Below, piece after piece: positions 34,679 through 43,569 of a DNA stretch of 64,000 nucleotides (position 1 is its first letter; each line of letters starts with the position of its first letter). The DNA comes from CAJCIS01 sp965276755. GTDB lineage: Bacteria > Pseudomonadota > Alphaproteobacteria > Acetobacterales > Acetobacteraceae. Location of the stretch: contig OZ255625.1 in the NCBI GenBank assembly GCA_965276755.1, forward strand, positions 2,852,001 to 2,916,000. Reading direction: 5' to 3'. Under the pieces are notes generated by a model. The model was not told where the DNA came from and made no database searches. It worked only from the letters and a program-made list of their open reading frames with translations. Made by a program: the position numbers and the translations under genes.

Positions 34679-37600
34679 TCGGCCGCTCCGGCTTCTGCCG
34701 CGACCTTGACAGGTTCGGGAAGCAGGCGGTGGGCGATGCGCGACATGCCGCCGAGCGGAATGGCGATCCAGGCCGGACGGTTGGCGATTTCGTAGCGGAT
34801 TTCGTAGGCGGCTTTCTCCAGCAGGAACAGATCGAGCAAGCTCTGCTGCGTGCGTGGCGTGACCCATGGACGCGGCGAGGTTTCCAGCACCGCGCCGTAG
34901 GCTTCGAGAAAGGCGCGGCTGGCGCTGATGCGAAATTCCTGCACGAATTGCTGGCGGCGTTGCGCGGCGGCTTCGGACTCGGCGCTGCGGCTGCCCGCAC
35001 CTGTGGCCGCGGCGTAATCGAAACTGCGCAACAGGCCGGCAACATCGCGCATCGGGCAGGATTTTGCGCGGCGCTGCGCCATGGTTTTCGCGGGCTCACC
35101 TTCGAAATCGATCAGCGTGGCATCGCCGCGCGTGACCAGCACCTGGCCCAAGTGGAAATCGCCGTGCACGCGCGTCTGCCAGGCGCCGCCAATGGCTGAG
35201 CGTGCCAGATCGAGTGCGGTTTCGTGCAGGCGCGTGGCATTGGCCGTGAGAAAATCGGCCTGGGCGCGCGCGGCATCCGTGGGCCAGTCTCGGACGCGGC
35301 TGAGCGCCTGGACAGCCAGGTCGATCTGTTCGGCGGCGTCATTCGCCCAGGCGTTGAGAATTTCGCTATCGGCCTCGAGCGGTGCGAATTCCTCCTGCTC
35401 GGTGTCGGAGGCGAGAATGGCGTGCATCTCCGCCAGGCGCCGGCCGACAGCGGCGGCAAAGGGCAGGTAGCCGGACAGCGCGTCGGTGGTCTCATCATCG
35501 TCGTTCTGCATGGCCTCGCCGCCGGCACGGTCGAGAAATTCCAGCGTCCAGGCCCAACCGTCGCCCTGGTTGTGCACGAAGCCCTGGGCGATCACCACGG
35601 TGTGGGGCTCGCCGTTGCGGTCGCGGCGCACGACTTCGCCGAGCAGGGGCGCGATGTTGGTAAAGCCCCGCTCGGTAAGATAGCCGGTCATTTCGGCCTC
35701 GGGGTGCACGCCGGCAAGCACCTTGCGCACGACCTTGATCACCACTTCATCGTTAATGATCAGCGTGGAGTTGGATTGTTCGGCAGAGAGGCGGTGGATG
35801 GGCGAATCTTCCGGCAGGTCGATTTCATCCAGGCGAAAGGTTTTGCGGAATTCCAGCTCGCCGCCGTCGAAGGGCACGGTGATTTGCCCGCGCATGCCGC
35901 GCATCATTTCGCGCGTGAAGGCATCGAGTGCAAAGGCGTCGGTCAGGTAGCCGACTTCGGCGCCGCGCCGCACGCGCGTGAGTGCGAGTTGCTGGGCGAG
36001 CGGGCCGGTCGTGGCCTCCTCGCGGCAGATGCCCATGGGCAGGGCGTAGGATTCGCGGCGATTGCCGATAGTGGCTTCGACTTCGGTAAACAGCGTGGTG
36101 CCGAGCCCCTCGCCTAACTTGGCGCTGTAGGCCACGCGCACGCCCGAGAGGTTCTCGCCCTTGGCGGCAAACCAGCGGCGTTTTTGCAAATAGGCGGGCA
36201 GGGCTTCCCGTTCGAGAATGGCGCGGCCTTCGGACCACAGCACTTCCTCGAGGTCGCGGCGCACGACGATGGTCGCGTATTCCGGCAGCGGCGCGGGCGC
36301 GGGGCGGTGCCAATCGGGCAGGGATTTTTCGGGTGCGAGCACGAACCAGTAGAACGCATAAGGCGGCAGGGTGAGCAGGTAGGTCATCTGCCCGATCGCC
36401 GGGAAGATCGATCCGCCGACCAGGTCGACAGGGATGCGCCCGGCGAGCGAGGACAGATCGAGTTCGACCGCCTGTGCGGTGCGCGAGAGGTTGGAGACGC
36501 AGAGAATCGTCTCCTCCTCGCCGCCGTCTTCGGCATATTCACGAAGATACGCAAGTACTTTGCGGTTCTGCGGGTAGAGGAAACGCTGCGTGCCGCGGCC
36601 GAAGGCGCGGTGCTTGGAACGCACGGCAAGCATCGTGCGCATCCAGTTGAGCAGGCTGTGCGCATTGCCGGCCTGCGCCTCGACGTTGACCGCCTGGTAG
36701 CCGTAATTGGGGTCCATCAGCGGCGGCAGCACCAGGGCTGCGGGATCGGCACGCGAAAAGCCGCCATTGCGATCGACCGACCATTGCATCGGCGTGCGTA
36801 CGCCGTCGCGGTCGCCGAGATGGATGTTGTCGCCCATGCCGATCTCATCGCCGTAATAGATCACCGGCGTGCCCGGCATCGACAGCAACAGGCCGTTCAT
36901 CAGTTCGACACGGCGGCGGTCGCGTTCCAGCAGCGGGGCGAGGCGGCGGCGAATGCCGAGATTGATGCGCGCCCGGCGATCGGACGCATAGGTTTCCCAC
37001 AGATAATCGCGCTCCGAGCTGGTGACCATTTCCAGCGTGAGCTCGTCATGGTTGCGCAGGAAGACAGCCCATTGGCAGTTGGCGGGAATGGCAGGTGTCT
37101 GGCGCATGATGTCGGTGATCGGAAAGCGGTCCTCTCGCGCAATGGCCATATACATGCGCGGCATCAGCGGGAAATGGAACGCCATGTGGCACTCATCGCC
37201 GTCACCGAAATAAAGCTGGGCGTCTTCGGGCCATTGGTTGGCTTCGGCGAGCAGCATGGCGCCTGGCGCGTGTTCGTCCAGCTCGGCCCTGATCTTCTTC
37301 AGAATATCGTGCGTTTCGGGCAGGTTTTCGTTGTTGGTGCCCTCCCGTTCGACCAGGTAGGGCACGGCGTCCAGGCGCAGGCCGTCCACGCCCATATCGA
37401 GCCAGAAGCGCATGACCGAGAGCACTTCTTCCAGCACCGCAGGATTGTCGAAATTGAGGTCCGGCTGGTGCGAATAGAATCGGTGCCAGTAATAGGCGCC
37501 CGCGACCTCGTCCCATGTCCAGTTGGATTTCTCGGTGTCGAGAAAAATGATGCGCGTGCCCGTGTATTTGTCGTCGTCATCCGACCAGACATAGAAATCG

Positions 37601-37989
37601 CGCTCGGGCGAGCCCGCTTGTGCTGAGCGGGCGCGCTGGAACCAGGGGTGCTGGTCGGAGGTATGGTTGATGACGAGCTCGGTAATGACGCGGATATTGC
37701 GTGCGTGTGCGGCCTCGATAAAGCGGCGCACGTCAGCCAGCGTGCCGTAATCTTCATGTACGCCGCGATAATCGGCAATGTCGTAGCCGTCATCGCGTCG
37801 GGGGGAGGGGTAGAAGGGCAGCATCCAGATGGCAGTCACACCCAATTCGGCCACGTAATCGAGTTTGTCGATCAACCCCTTGAAATCGCCGACGCCGTCA
37901 TTGTCGGAATCGAAGAAGGATTTCAGGTGCAACTGATAGATGATCGCGTCCTTGTACCAGGTCGGATCGTCGGGCGAAGTGGCTGTCAT
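34675..37989 (-). CDS. treS: Trehalose synthase fused to maltokinase (TreS-Pep2/Mak)
   Basis: The 1,104-residue protein is a two-enzyme fusion. Residues about 1-550 are GH13 TreS, interconverting trehalose and maltose, with WYKDAIIYQLHLKSFFD, VDGLRLDAVPYL (nucleophile), LLAEANQWPED (acid) and FLRNHDELTLEM. Residues about 590-1,095 are a maltokinase: the start LPAYLQKRRWFAAKG, the kinase-like RVHGDFHLGQVLVTRGDATLIDFEGEP split over the catalytic and metal-binding loops, and a C-terminal helical lobe. Maltose made by TreS would be phosphorylated in the same protein to the substrate of GlgE. ATG 37989 has AGGA eight bases upstream; a TTG at 38016 would overlap glgE and is less likely. Confidence 0.95.
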   Translation of the reverse strand: MTATSPDDPTWYKDAIIYQLHLKSFFDSDNDGVGDFKGLIDKLDYVAELGVTAIWMLPFYPSPRRDDGYDIADYRGVHEDYGTLADVRRFIEAAHARNIRVITELVINHTSDQHPWFQRARSAQAGSPERDFYVWSDDDDKYTGTRIIFLDTEKSNWTWDEVAGAYYWHRFYSHQPDLNFDNPAVLEEVLSVMRFWLDMGVDGLRLDAVPYLVEREGTNNENLPETHDILKKIRAELDEHAPGAMLLAEANQWPEDAQLYFGDGDECHMAFHFPLMPRMYMAIAREDRFPITDIMRQTPAIPANCQWAVFLRNHDELTLEMVTSSERDYLWETYASDRRARINLGIRRRLAPLLERDRRRVELMNGLLLSMPGTPVIYYGDEIGMGDNIHLGDRDGVRTPMQWSVDRNGGFSRADPAALVLPPLMDPNYGYQAVNVEAQAGNAHSLLNWMRTMLAVRSKHRAFGRGTQRFLYPQNRKVLAYLREYAEDGGEEETILCVSNLSRTAQAVELDLSSLAGRIPVDLVGGSIFPAIGQMTYLLTLPPYAFYWFVLAPEKSLPDWHRPAPAPLPEYATIVVRRDLEEVLWSEGRAILEREALPAYLQKRRWFAAKGENLSGVRVAYSAKLGEGLGTTLFTEVEATIGNRRESYALPMGICREEATTGPLAQQLALTRVRRGAEVGYLTDAFALDAFTREMMRGMRGQITVPFDGGELEFRKTFRLDEIDLPEDSPIHRLSAEQSNSTLIINDEVVIKVVRKVLAGVHPEAEMTGYLTERGFTNIAPLLGEVVRRDRNGEPHTVVIAQGFVHNQGDGWAWTLEFLDRAGGEAMQNDDDETTDALSGYLPFAAAVGRRLAEMHAILASDTEQEEFAPLEADSEILNAWANDAAEQIDLAVQALSRVRDWPTDAARAQADFLTANATRLHETALDLARSAIGGAWQTRVHGDFHLGQVLVTRGDATLIDFEGEPAKTMAQRRAKSCPMRDVAGLLRSFDYAAATGAGSRSAESEAAAQRRQQFVQEFRISASRAFLEAYGAVLETSPRPWVTPRTQQSLLDLFLLEKAAYEIRYEIANRPAWIAIPLGGMSRIAHRLLPEPVKVAAEAGAAE

Positions 37990-38005
37990 AGGTATCCTGT
38001 GCTCG

Positions 38006-41000
38006 TCAGACGTCAAAGCGTGAGGCGCCGATGCGCCAGATGGCGTAGGGGCGTTCGGGTGTCAGGCGCAGATGCTGCGACTTGCCACGCCATTCGAATT
38101 GGGCGTCGGTCAGCAAATCCGTGGCGTGCAGCGTGCCGTCATCGGGCAGGTCCCATTCCCAGAGCGGGACTTCGAACCAGGCCTCCTGCGGCGCAAACGG
38201 GTCCAGGCTGATGGCGACCAGCACGACGTTGCTGCGATCGGCATTGGCTTTTTCGAAATAGAGGATGTTGTCGTTGCCCGCGGTCAGGAAGCGCACGTGC
38301 AGATGCGTCTGCAGCGCCGTGTTCTGGCGGCGCAGACGGTTGAGCTGCGTGATTTCGGCCACGATATTGCCATGCCGGTCCCAGTCCCAGGCGCGAAGCT
38401 GGTATTTCTCGCTGTCGAAATACTCTTCCTTGCCTGGAACGGCGGCGGCTTCGCACAATTCAAAGCCGTTATAGACGCCCCACAGGCCGGACAAGGTGGC
38501 GGCCAACGCCGCGCGGATCAGAAAGCCAGGTCGGCCGGAGCCTTGCAGGAACACCGGATTGATGTCGGGCGTATTGACGAAGAAATGCGGGCGGAAGAAA
38601 TCGCGCGGCGCGGTCGTGGCAAGCTCGGTCGAATATTCCGCCAGCTCGGCCTTGGTGTTGCGCCAGGTGAAGTAGGTGTAGGATTGCGAAAAGCCGATCT
38701 TGGCCAGGCGATACATGATCTTGGGCCGCGTGAAAGCTTCGGCGAGGAAGATTGCATCCGGGTAGGTAGTGCGGACCTCGCGGATCATCCATTCCCAGAA
38801 CGAAAATGGCTTGGTATGCGGATTATCCACGCGGAACAGGCGCACGCCCTGGCTCGCCCAGAACAGCACCACGCGGCAGAGTTCCAGCCACAGGCTGGGC
38901 ACCGCACCGCCCGCGTAGAAATCGACGTTGACGATGTCCTCGTATTTCTTCGGCGGGTTCTCGGCGTATTTAATCGTGCCGTCCGGTCGCCAGTCGAACC
39001 AGCCGGGATGCTCGCGAAGCCAGGGGTGGTCGGGCGCGCATTGCACGGCGAAATCGATCGCCAGTTCCAGGCCGTGCTGCGCGGCCGCTTGGCGCATGCG
39101 GGCGAAGTCGGCAAAATCACCAAGCTCGGGGTGGAGCGCGTCATGGCCGCCGTCCTGATTGCCGATGGCATACGGGCTGCCCGGATCGTCAGGCGCGGGC
39201 GTGAGCGTATTGTTGCGGCCCTTGCGGTTCTTGCGGCCGATCGGGTGGATGGGCGGGAAATACAGCACGTCAAAGCCCATCGCGGCGATGCGGGGCAGAT
39301 GGGCTATGACGTCATCGAAAGTGCCGTGCCGCGTCGGGTCGTCGCTGAGCGAGCGCGGAAAGACTTCATACCAACTGCCGAAACGCGCCTCGGCGCGTTC
39401 GGCATCGATCGGGATGGGCTGGGTGCGCACCAGGAAAGGCCGCGGATCGGCCGCCTGCATCAAGTCGGCGACGCGCGAGGAGAGCAGCACTTCGCGCCGC
39501 ATTGGCGCGTCGGCCCGGCTCAGGCGCTTGGCGATGTTGCGCAGCTTGGCCGCGGTCTCCTCGGGCGCGGCTTCAGAGAAGCGGTTGAGCAGGCCGACAC
39601 CTTCCTCCAGCTCTAGCGCGGTGTCGACGCCGGCGGCGTGTTTCTTGGTGATTTCGTTGGCAAAGGTCGCATAGGCGTCGTGCCAGGTGCAGACGATGTA
39701 TTCGTGCCGGCCGAGCTTATCGAGCGGGAATTGGCCCTGCCACCGATCATTGCCCAGCGCCACCATGGCCACTTCCTGCCACGCCGCGCCGCCCGGCCTG
39801 CGCCAACGCAGCGCACCCGCGATCTTCTCGTGGCCATCGAAAAGCAGGTCCGCGGTCACGGTCACCGTCTCGCCGGCGATCATCTTGACCGGATGCGCGC
39901 CGCCATCGACGGCGGGCGCCACGGCTTCAATCGCCAGGCGCGGCGCGGCGGCGGCTTCAATCGCCATCGCCTCCTCTGCGCTGTCGCGCGCGGGGGCGGG
40001 CGGTGCCGCCTCGGCAGTGAAGACGAGGGTTTCCGCGGGACCGAGGGTCAGTGCCTCCAGCCCCGGCAAGCGCGTGCCGCCAAGTTGGGGCGTCAACGGG
40101 CCGAAGCGGCCGCCGAGCGGGGCCAGCAGCGTCGCGGGGTCGATAGTGCGGGGCTCGGCCGGGTTGGTGTTGGCAAGCGCGATCAGGGCACGGCTTGCCT
40201 GGCGGCGATCGGGCGTATCGGTGCGCAGCACGGCCAGCACGGGCGATCCGGTGCCGGCGGTCGGGACAGGCGCACCGCTGCCTTGCAGCAGGCTGGTCTG
40301 GGCGATGAGCGCGTTCAGATCGCGCGCGAAGACCGGCGCTGGGGCCGTAGCCATCCAGCCTCGGCCGAGGCAGACCGCGAGCGTGGCGGCACGGCGCTCG
40401 TCCGCCGTTGCAGGGGCACCCGGCGCATGAAGCGCATGCAGCACCGGGGCGGCCTGGCGCAGGACTTCCAGCTCATCCCAGAACCAGGGCGCGCGCAGAT
40501 CCCACCATGGATAGGAGGAGAAAACCCCATCCAGGCCGTGGCCAGCCAGCGCGTGCATGGCCTGGCGCGACAGGCCGGGCGCCCAGGCTAGCAGCAGGGC
40601 CTCGGGTGCGCCTGCCCGCAATGCATCGAGGAAATGCCCGAGGAGAGCGGGTGCGATGCCATCCAGCCCGACCAGGCGAACGCCGGCCACGCCGGCGCGA
40701 ACCCAAGCGCTGAAATGGCCGCCCCAGAAGCCGCCCAGCGCCGCCGCCTGCGCGTTGTCTGCGGGTGCCGCGACATCGGCGTCCATGTCCATGCCGTGGC
40801 GCGGGTCCATGCTCGCGCGCGGATCGGATGCGGCGAACAGGCCTTGGCCGAATTCGGCACCCGCCGCCACGCGATTGACCTGCACATCGGTCAGCAGCGC
40901 TACGCCGGCGCGCTTGGCTTCGGCGGCAAGCGGCGCGAGGGCGCCGGGGTCGAGACTGGCCGGCGCGTAGCGATCGCCATGAGCCGAGGGAGCCCAGGGC

Positions 41001-41110
41001 GGGGGTGTCAGGATTTGGGTGAAGCCGGAGGTCGCAGCTTGCGCGAAGGCGGTGGCGGGTGGGGAGGCAAGCGGATCGACGTAGAGGATGCGGCTGGTCG
41101 TGAGTGGCAT
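38006..41110 (-). CDS. glgE: Alpha-1,4-glucan:maltose-1-phosphate maltosyltransferase with N-terminal extra domain
   Basis: Residues about 391-1,034 match the full length of ordinary GlgE: RLAIEAVAPAVDGGAHPVK, SWYEVFPRSLSDDP, FPPIHPIGRKNRKGRNN, the nucleophile VRLFRVDNPHTKPF and the acid AIFLAEAFTRPK. It extends alpha-1,4 glucan from maltose-1-phosphate. The first 390 residues form an additional region that looks like a degraded GH13 barrel (GFTQILTPPPWAPSAHGDR, GVAGVRLVGLDGI, HGLDGVFSSYPWWDLR), without a convincing catalytic triad. Extended GlgEs are, as I recall, known in proteobacteria. ATG 41110 is the only good start. It is the first gene of the trehalose/glucan cluster, 16 bases ahead of treS. 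Confidence 0.93.
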   Translation of the reverse strand: MPLTTSRILYVDPLASPPATAFAQAATSGFTQILTPPPWAPSAHGDRYAPASLDPGALAPLAAEAKRAGVALLTDVQVNRVAAGAEFGQGLFAASDPRASMDPRHGMDMDADVAAPADNAQAAALGGFWGGHFSAWVRAGVAGVRLVGLDGIAPALLGHFLDALRAGAPEALLLAWAPGLSRQAMHALAGHGLDGVFSSYPWWDLRAPWFWDELEVLRQAAPVLHALHAPGAPATADERRAATLAVCLGRGWMATAPAPVFARDLNALIAQTSLLQGSGAPVPTAGTGSPVLAVLRTDTPDRRQASRALIALANTNPAEPRTIDPATLLAPLGGRFGPLTPQLGGTRLPGLEALTLGPAETLVFTAEAAPPAPARDSAEEAMAIEAAAAPRLAIEAVAPAVDGGAHPVKMIAGETVTVTADLLFDGHEKIAGALRWRRPGGAAWQEVAMVALGNDRWQGQFPLDKLGRHEYIVCTWHDAYATFANEITKKHAAGVDTALELEEGVGLLNRFSEAAPEETAAKLRNIAKRLSRADAPMRREVLLSSRVADLMQAADPRPFLVRTQPIPIDAERAEARFGSWYEVFPRSLSDDPTRHGTFDDVIAHLPRIAAMGFDVLYFPPIHPIGRKNRKGRNNTLTPAPDDPGSPYAIGNQDGGHDALHPELGDFADFARMRQAAAQHGLELAIDFAVQCAPDHPWLREHPGWFDWRPDGTIKYAENPPKKYEDIVNVDFYAGGAVPSLWLELCRVVLFWASQGVRLFRVDNPHTKPFSFWEWMIREVRTTYPDAIFLAEAFTRPKIMYRLAKIGFSQSYTYFTWRNTKAELAEYSTELATTAPRDFFRPHFFVNTPDINPVFLQGSGRPGFLIRAALAATLSGLWGVYNGFELCEAAAVPGKEEYFDSEKYQLRAWDWDRHGNIVAEITQLNRLRRQNTALQTHLHVRFLTAGNDNILYFEKANADRSNVVLVAISLDPFAPQEAWFEVPLWEWDLPDDGTLHATDLLTDAQFEWRGKSQHLRLTPERPYAIWRIGASRFDV

Positions 41111-41136
41111 GCGGTCCCCGGTGCTAGACTGAGAAA

Positions 41137-41264
41137 GGCCAAGGGGCTCTGCCCCCTGGTCCCCCGCTGGGGCCTGAGGCCCCAGACCCCCGATTATGGA
41201 CCCGCCAACAGATGGGGGTCTGGGGCCTCAGGCCCCAGTGGGGTCCAGGGGCAGAGCCCCTGGC
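41137..41264. repeat. Family B complete element (B1)
   Basis: The order is GGGGCTCTGCCCC, CTGGTCCCCCG, then CTGGGGCCTGAGGCCCCAG, ACCCCC, a loop, GGGGGT, CTGGGGCCTCAGGCCCCAG, TGGGGTCCAG and GGGCAGAGCCCC. The two halves are mirror images. The segment CCCCAGACCCCC is the same junction used by family A. It lies between the phyR 3' end and the glgE start. Confidence 0.85.
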
Positions 41265-41272
41265 CTTCTGCC

Positions 41273-42031
41273 TCAAACGCTATCCACCTGCACGCCCCCG
41301 GTGACCGCCTGATAAGTCGCAATCGCCAAGGTCAACGGCTCGAACGGCTTGGTAATGACAAAGGCCGGCTCGACCGCCTCGCCCGTCAGCAGCCGCTCGG
41401 GGTAGGCCGTGACGAAGATCACCGGCGCGTAGTGGGTGCGCAGGATGGCGGCGACCGCATTGGTGCCATCGCCGCCGGCGCCCAGGTTGATGTCGGCCAG
41501 GATCAGGGTGGGCTTGGTGCGGCCGGCAATCTCGATCGCCTCGGCCTCGCTGCTGGCCGTGCCCACAACGTTGTGACCGCAGCTCTCGACCAGCTCCTCC
41601 AGATCCATGGCGATGATGGGTTCGTCCTCGATGATCAGCACCTCGGCCGCCGCAGAGGCGCGCAGGCGCTCACGGGCCACGGCGAGCTGCATGCCGGCCT
41701 GCTCGGGTTCCATCCCCAGGATGGGGCCTGCCACCGCGGGCGGAACGTCTTCCAGCGCGGTCAGCAGCAGCAACTGGCGCTGGCGGGCGGAGAGCGTGTC
41801 GGCCGACGCCAGCGGCGGGGCCTCGCCGCCGAAGCGGCGGGTGACACCCCAATAGAGCATGTGGCGCGCCTCGCGCAGCACGGAGGGGGCGGCATCGCCA
41901 TCCTCCAGCATCTCGCGCAGGCTCTCGGCGACGAGGGCGTCACCTTTGTGTTGGCTTCCGGTCAGCGCACGCGCATAGCGGCGCGCGTAAGGCAGGGCGC
42001 TGATCAGTTCCTCGCGGTGAACACTCGTCAT
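41273..42031 (-). CDS. phyR: General stress response anti-anti-sigma factor PhyR
   Basis: The 252-residue protein has the PhyR layout: an N-terminal ECF-sigma-like domain (about residues 1-125, YARRYARALTG to LAVARERLRAS) and a C-terminal receiver domain. The receiver has acidic residues in IIEDEPIIAMDLEELVE, the phospho-acceptor in LILADINLGAGGDG and the VFVTAYPERLLTG-like signature IFVTAYPERLLTG of this receiver class. Phosphorylated PhyR binds the anti-sigma factor NepR and frees EcfG. nepR, two sigma genes and a HisKA_2 kinase lie immediately beyond, which supports the call. It is divergent from the first sigma gene, 49 bases away. Confidence 0.95.
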   Translation of the reverse strand: MTSVHREELISALPYARRYARALTGSQHKGDALVAESLREMLEDGDAAPSVLREARHMLYWGVTRRFGGEAPPLASADTLSARQRQLLLLTALEDVPPAVAGPILGMEPEQAGMQLAVARERLRASAAAEVLIIEDEPIIAMDLEELVESCGHNVVGTASSEAEAIEIAGRTKPTLILADINLGAGGDGTNAVAAILRTHYAPVIFVTAYPERLLTGEAVEPAFVITKPFEPLTLAIATYQAVTGGVQVDSV

Positions 42032-42080
42032 CTATGTCTCTCGTTTTCGGTCATTCGGTGGTGTTCGGTCAGGTGCGTGC

Positions 42081-42581
42081 ATGACGGGGCCTGAGGCCAT
42101 TCGCAAATCGCTGGTGGGGCTGCTGCCCGATCTGCGTGCCTATGCCCGATTTCTGCACCGGGACGCCAGCCGTGCGGACGATCTGGTGCAGGAGACGGTC
42201 CTGCGCGCGTTGGCTGCATCCGCCCAATTCCAGCCTGGCACAAGCCCCAAAGCCTGGCTGTTCACAATTCAGCGCAACACATTCCTTGCCCGCACACGCG
42301 CGGCACGCCGGGAGGACGCGGCGATGCAGCGCGCGGTCGACGCGGCGCCCGAGCCGATGGCCCCCGGAGCTGCCGAGATTTCCGATCTGGCGGCGATGCT
42401 ATGGACGTTGCAGCCGAACCTGCGCGAGGCTTTACTGCTGGTTGGTGCGCAGGAGCTGAGCCATGAAGAGGCGGCGGCCATTTGCGGCGTGCCTGCGGGC
42501 ACCATGCGCGCGCGCGTCAGCCGCGCCCGTGCGCAGCTTGCTCGGGCTTATGCGCAGGACCGGGGCGCTGCGGCAAAGTAA
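42081..42581 (+). CDS. ECF sigma factor, EcfG-like (first of two)
   Basis: The 166-residue protein has sigma region 2 (YARFLHRDASRADDLVQET, then VLRALAASAQFQPG, WLFTIQRNTFL) and region 4 (LREALLLVGAQELSHEEAAA, then VPAGTMRARVSRARAQL). It is divergent from phyR and resembles ECF15/EcfG proteins in the PGT-W-FxI-R spacing. It should direct RNA polymerase to stress promoters when NepR is sequestered. A second sigma gene follows at 42732, and which of the two is the main EcfG cannot be decided here. I saw no clear EcfG -35 (GGAAC) with a matching -10 in the flanking gaps. Confidence 0.88.
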   Translation: MTGPEAIRKSLVGLLPDLRAYARFLHRDASRADDLVQETVLRALAASAQFQPGTSPKAWLFTIQRNTFLARTRAARREDAAMQRAVDAAPEPMAPGAAEISDLAAMLWTLQPNLREALLLVGAQELSHEEAAAICGVPAGTMRARVSRARAQLARAYAQDRGAAAK

Positions 42582-42584
42582 GAT

Positions 42585-42634
42585 TCCAGGGCTCTGCCCT
42601 GGACCCGCTGGGGCCTGAGGCCCCAGACCCCCAT
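42585..42634 (+). repeat. Family B single arm (B2)
   Basis: CCAGGGCTCTGCCCTGGACC is followed by CGCTGGGGCCTGAGGCCCCAG and ACCCCCATTAATTAA. This is one half of the B1 design, between the two sigma-factor genes. Here the outer hairpin is GGGCTCTGCCC; one G-C pair has been lost from both sides relative to B1. Confidence 0.8.
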
Positions 42635-42731
42635 TAATTAAGAGTTCCTTGCTCCACACGCGTTCGTGACAGATGGTCCGGCAGCAAATGCACGGCCACC
42701 GGCATTGATCGCACGAAAGAGGAGATCAGAC

Positions 42732-43313
42732 ATGACCGCAACTTTCCACGGGCAGATCGTCGCCATCCTGCCCAAGCTGCGCGTGCAAGCCCTGGCACTG
42801 ACGCGCAATCGCGCAGGGGCCGAGGATCTGGTCCAGGATGCGGTATGCAACGCGCTGTCAGCTCAGGACAGTTTTATTCCCGGCACCAATTTTCCTGCCT
42901 GGATGCACCGCATCCTGCGCAACCGCTTCATCAGCAATCTGCGCAAGCGCCGCGATACGACCGATATCGAGGACGTGCCCGCAAGTGCCCTGGCAACCGA
43001 TGCCGCGCATGAAGACCGCCTGGCGCTGAAGGAACTGGCCGGTGCGATGACCCGCCTGCCGCACGACCAGCGCGAGGCGCTCGTCATGGTCGTTGTGCAC
43101 GGCATGAGCTACGAGGCGTTGGCCGAGGCGACAGGGTGTGCCGTCGGCACAGCGAAAAGCCGGGTTTTCCGCGCGCGCCGCCAACTGGAAGCCTGGCTGC
43201 TGGGCGAGACACGCGAGAGCGCACGCGCCGGCCGTGGCGCCGCCTCCTTGCTTGCGCGCCGCATGGCCGAACAGGGCGCGCCTGACGAGAGTGCCGACGG
43301 CCTCGCATTGTAG
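42732..43313 (+). CDS. ECF sigma factor, EcfG-like (second of two)
   Basis: The 193-residue protein has region 2 (VQALALTRNRAGAEDLVQDA, IPGTNFPAWMHRILRNRFI) and region 4 (LPHDQREALVMVVVHGMSYE, CAVGTAKSRVFRARRQLEAW). A C-terminal tail of about 30 residues after region 4 is longer than in the first paralogue. ATG 42732 has GAGGAG about eight bases upstream; an upstream GTG at 42666 is rejected. nepR follows 82 bases downstream on the same strand, the usual order for nepR-ecfG neighbourhoods. It is therefore a good EcfG candidate. Confidence 0.88.
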   Translation: MTATFHGQIVAILPKLRVQALALTRNRAGAEDLVQDAVCNALSAQDSFIPGTNFPAWMHRILRNRFISNLRKRRDTTDIEDVPASALATDAAHEDRLALKELAGAMTRLPHDQREALVMVVVHGMSYEALAEATGCAVGTAKSRVFRARRQLEAWLLGETRESARAGRGAASLLARRMAEQGAPDESADGLAL

Positions 43314-43395
43314 AATCTGGGTGAGGTCGACCCAGGCGGCGCACCGCGCGGCATACCGCACGCGTTAAGCGGTGGGACGATATCATCGGGTCGAC

Positions 43396-43569
43396 ATGAC
43401 ACCTTCGCGCCGCAAGCCATCACCCGGCCAGCCTGAAAAGGCTGGCAAGGGCGATCGCGCATTCGACGCGTGGTTGAAGCAGGGGCTTCATAAGCTGTTC
43501 GACGACGTCGCCGGCGAACCGCTGCCCGAGGCGCTGCTGAAGATGATCGACGAGGACAGCAAGAAGTGA
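43396..43569 (+). CDS. nepR: Anti-sigma factor NepR
   Basis: This 57-residue protein has the NepR core FDAWLKQGLHKLFDDVAGEP followed by LPEALLKMI, two amphipathic helices that hold EcfG or PhyR. A basic, disordered N-terminus precedes it. ATG 43396 is the start nearest the conserved core. The stop overlaps the kinase start (GTGA), so the two are translationally coupled. Small size and position between sigma gene and kinase are typical of the general stress response locus. Confidence 0.93.
   Translation: MTPSRRKPSPGQPEKAGKGDRAFDAWLKQGLHKLFDDVAGEPLPEALLKMIDEDSKK

Noticed and set aside
34679..34867. N-terminal extension of glgB up to 34867
   Set aside because: It lies wholly inside treS, is Arg-rich and unlike any branching enzyme. 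ATG 34678 overlaps the treS stop in the usual ATGA way.
42032..42080. EcfG-type promoter (GGAAC and a matching -10) between phyR and the first sigma gene
   Set aside because: I looked on both strands and found no GGAAC motif with the expected spacing.
43321..43345. Small palindrome GGTCGACC near the nepR upstream gap as an operator
   Set aside because: Only eight bases, common by chance in GC-rich DNA, and not repeated near other stress genes in the window.
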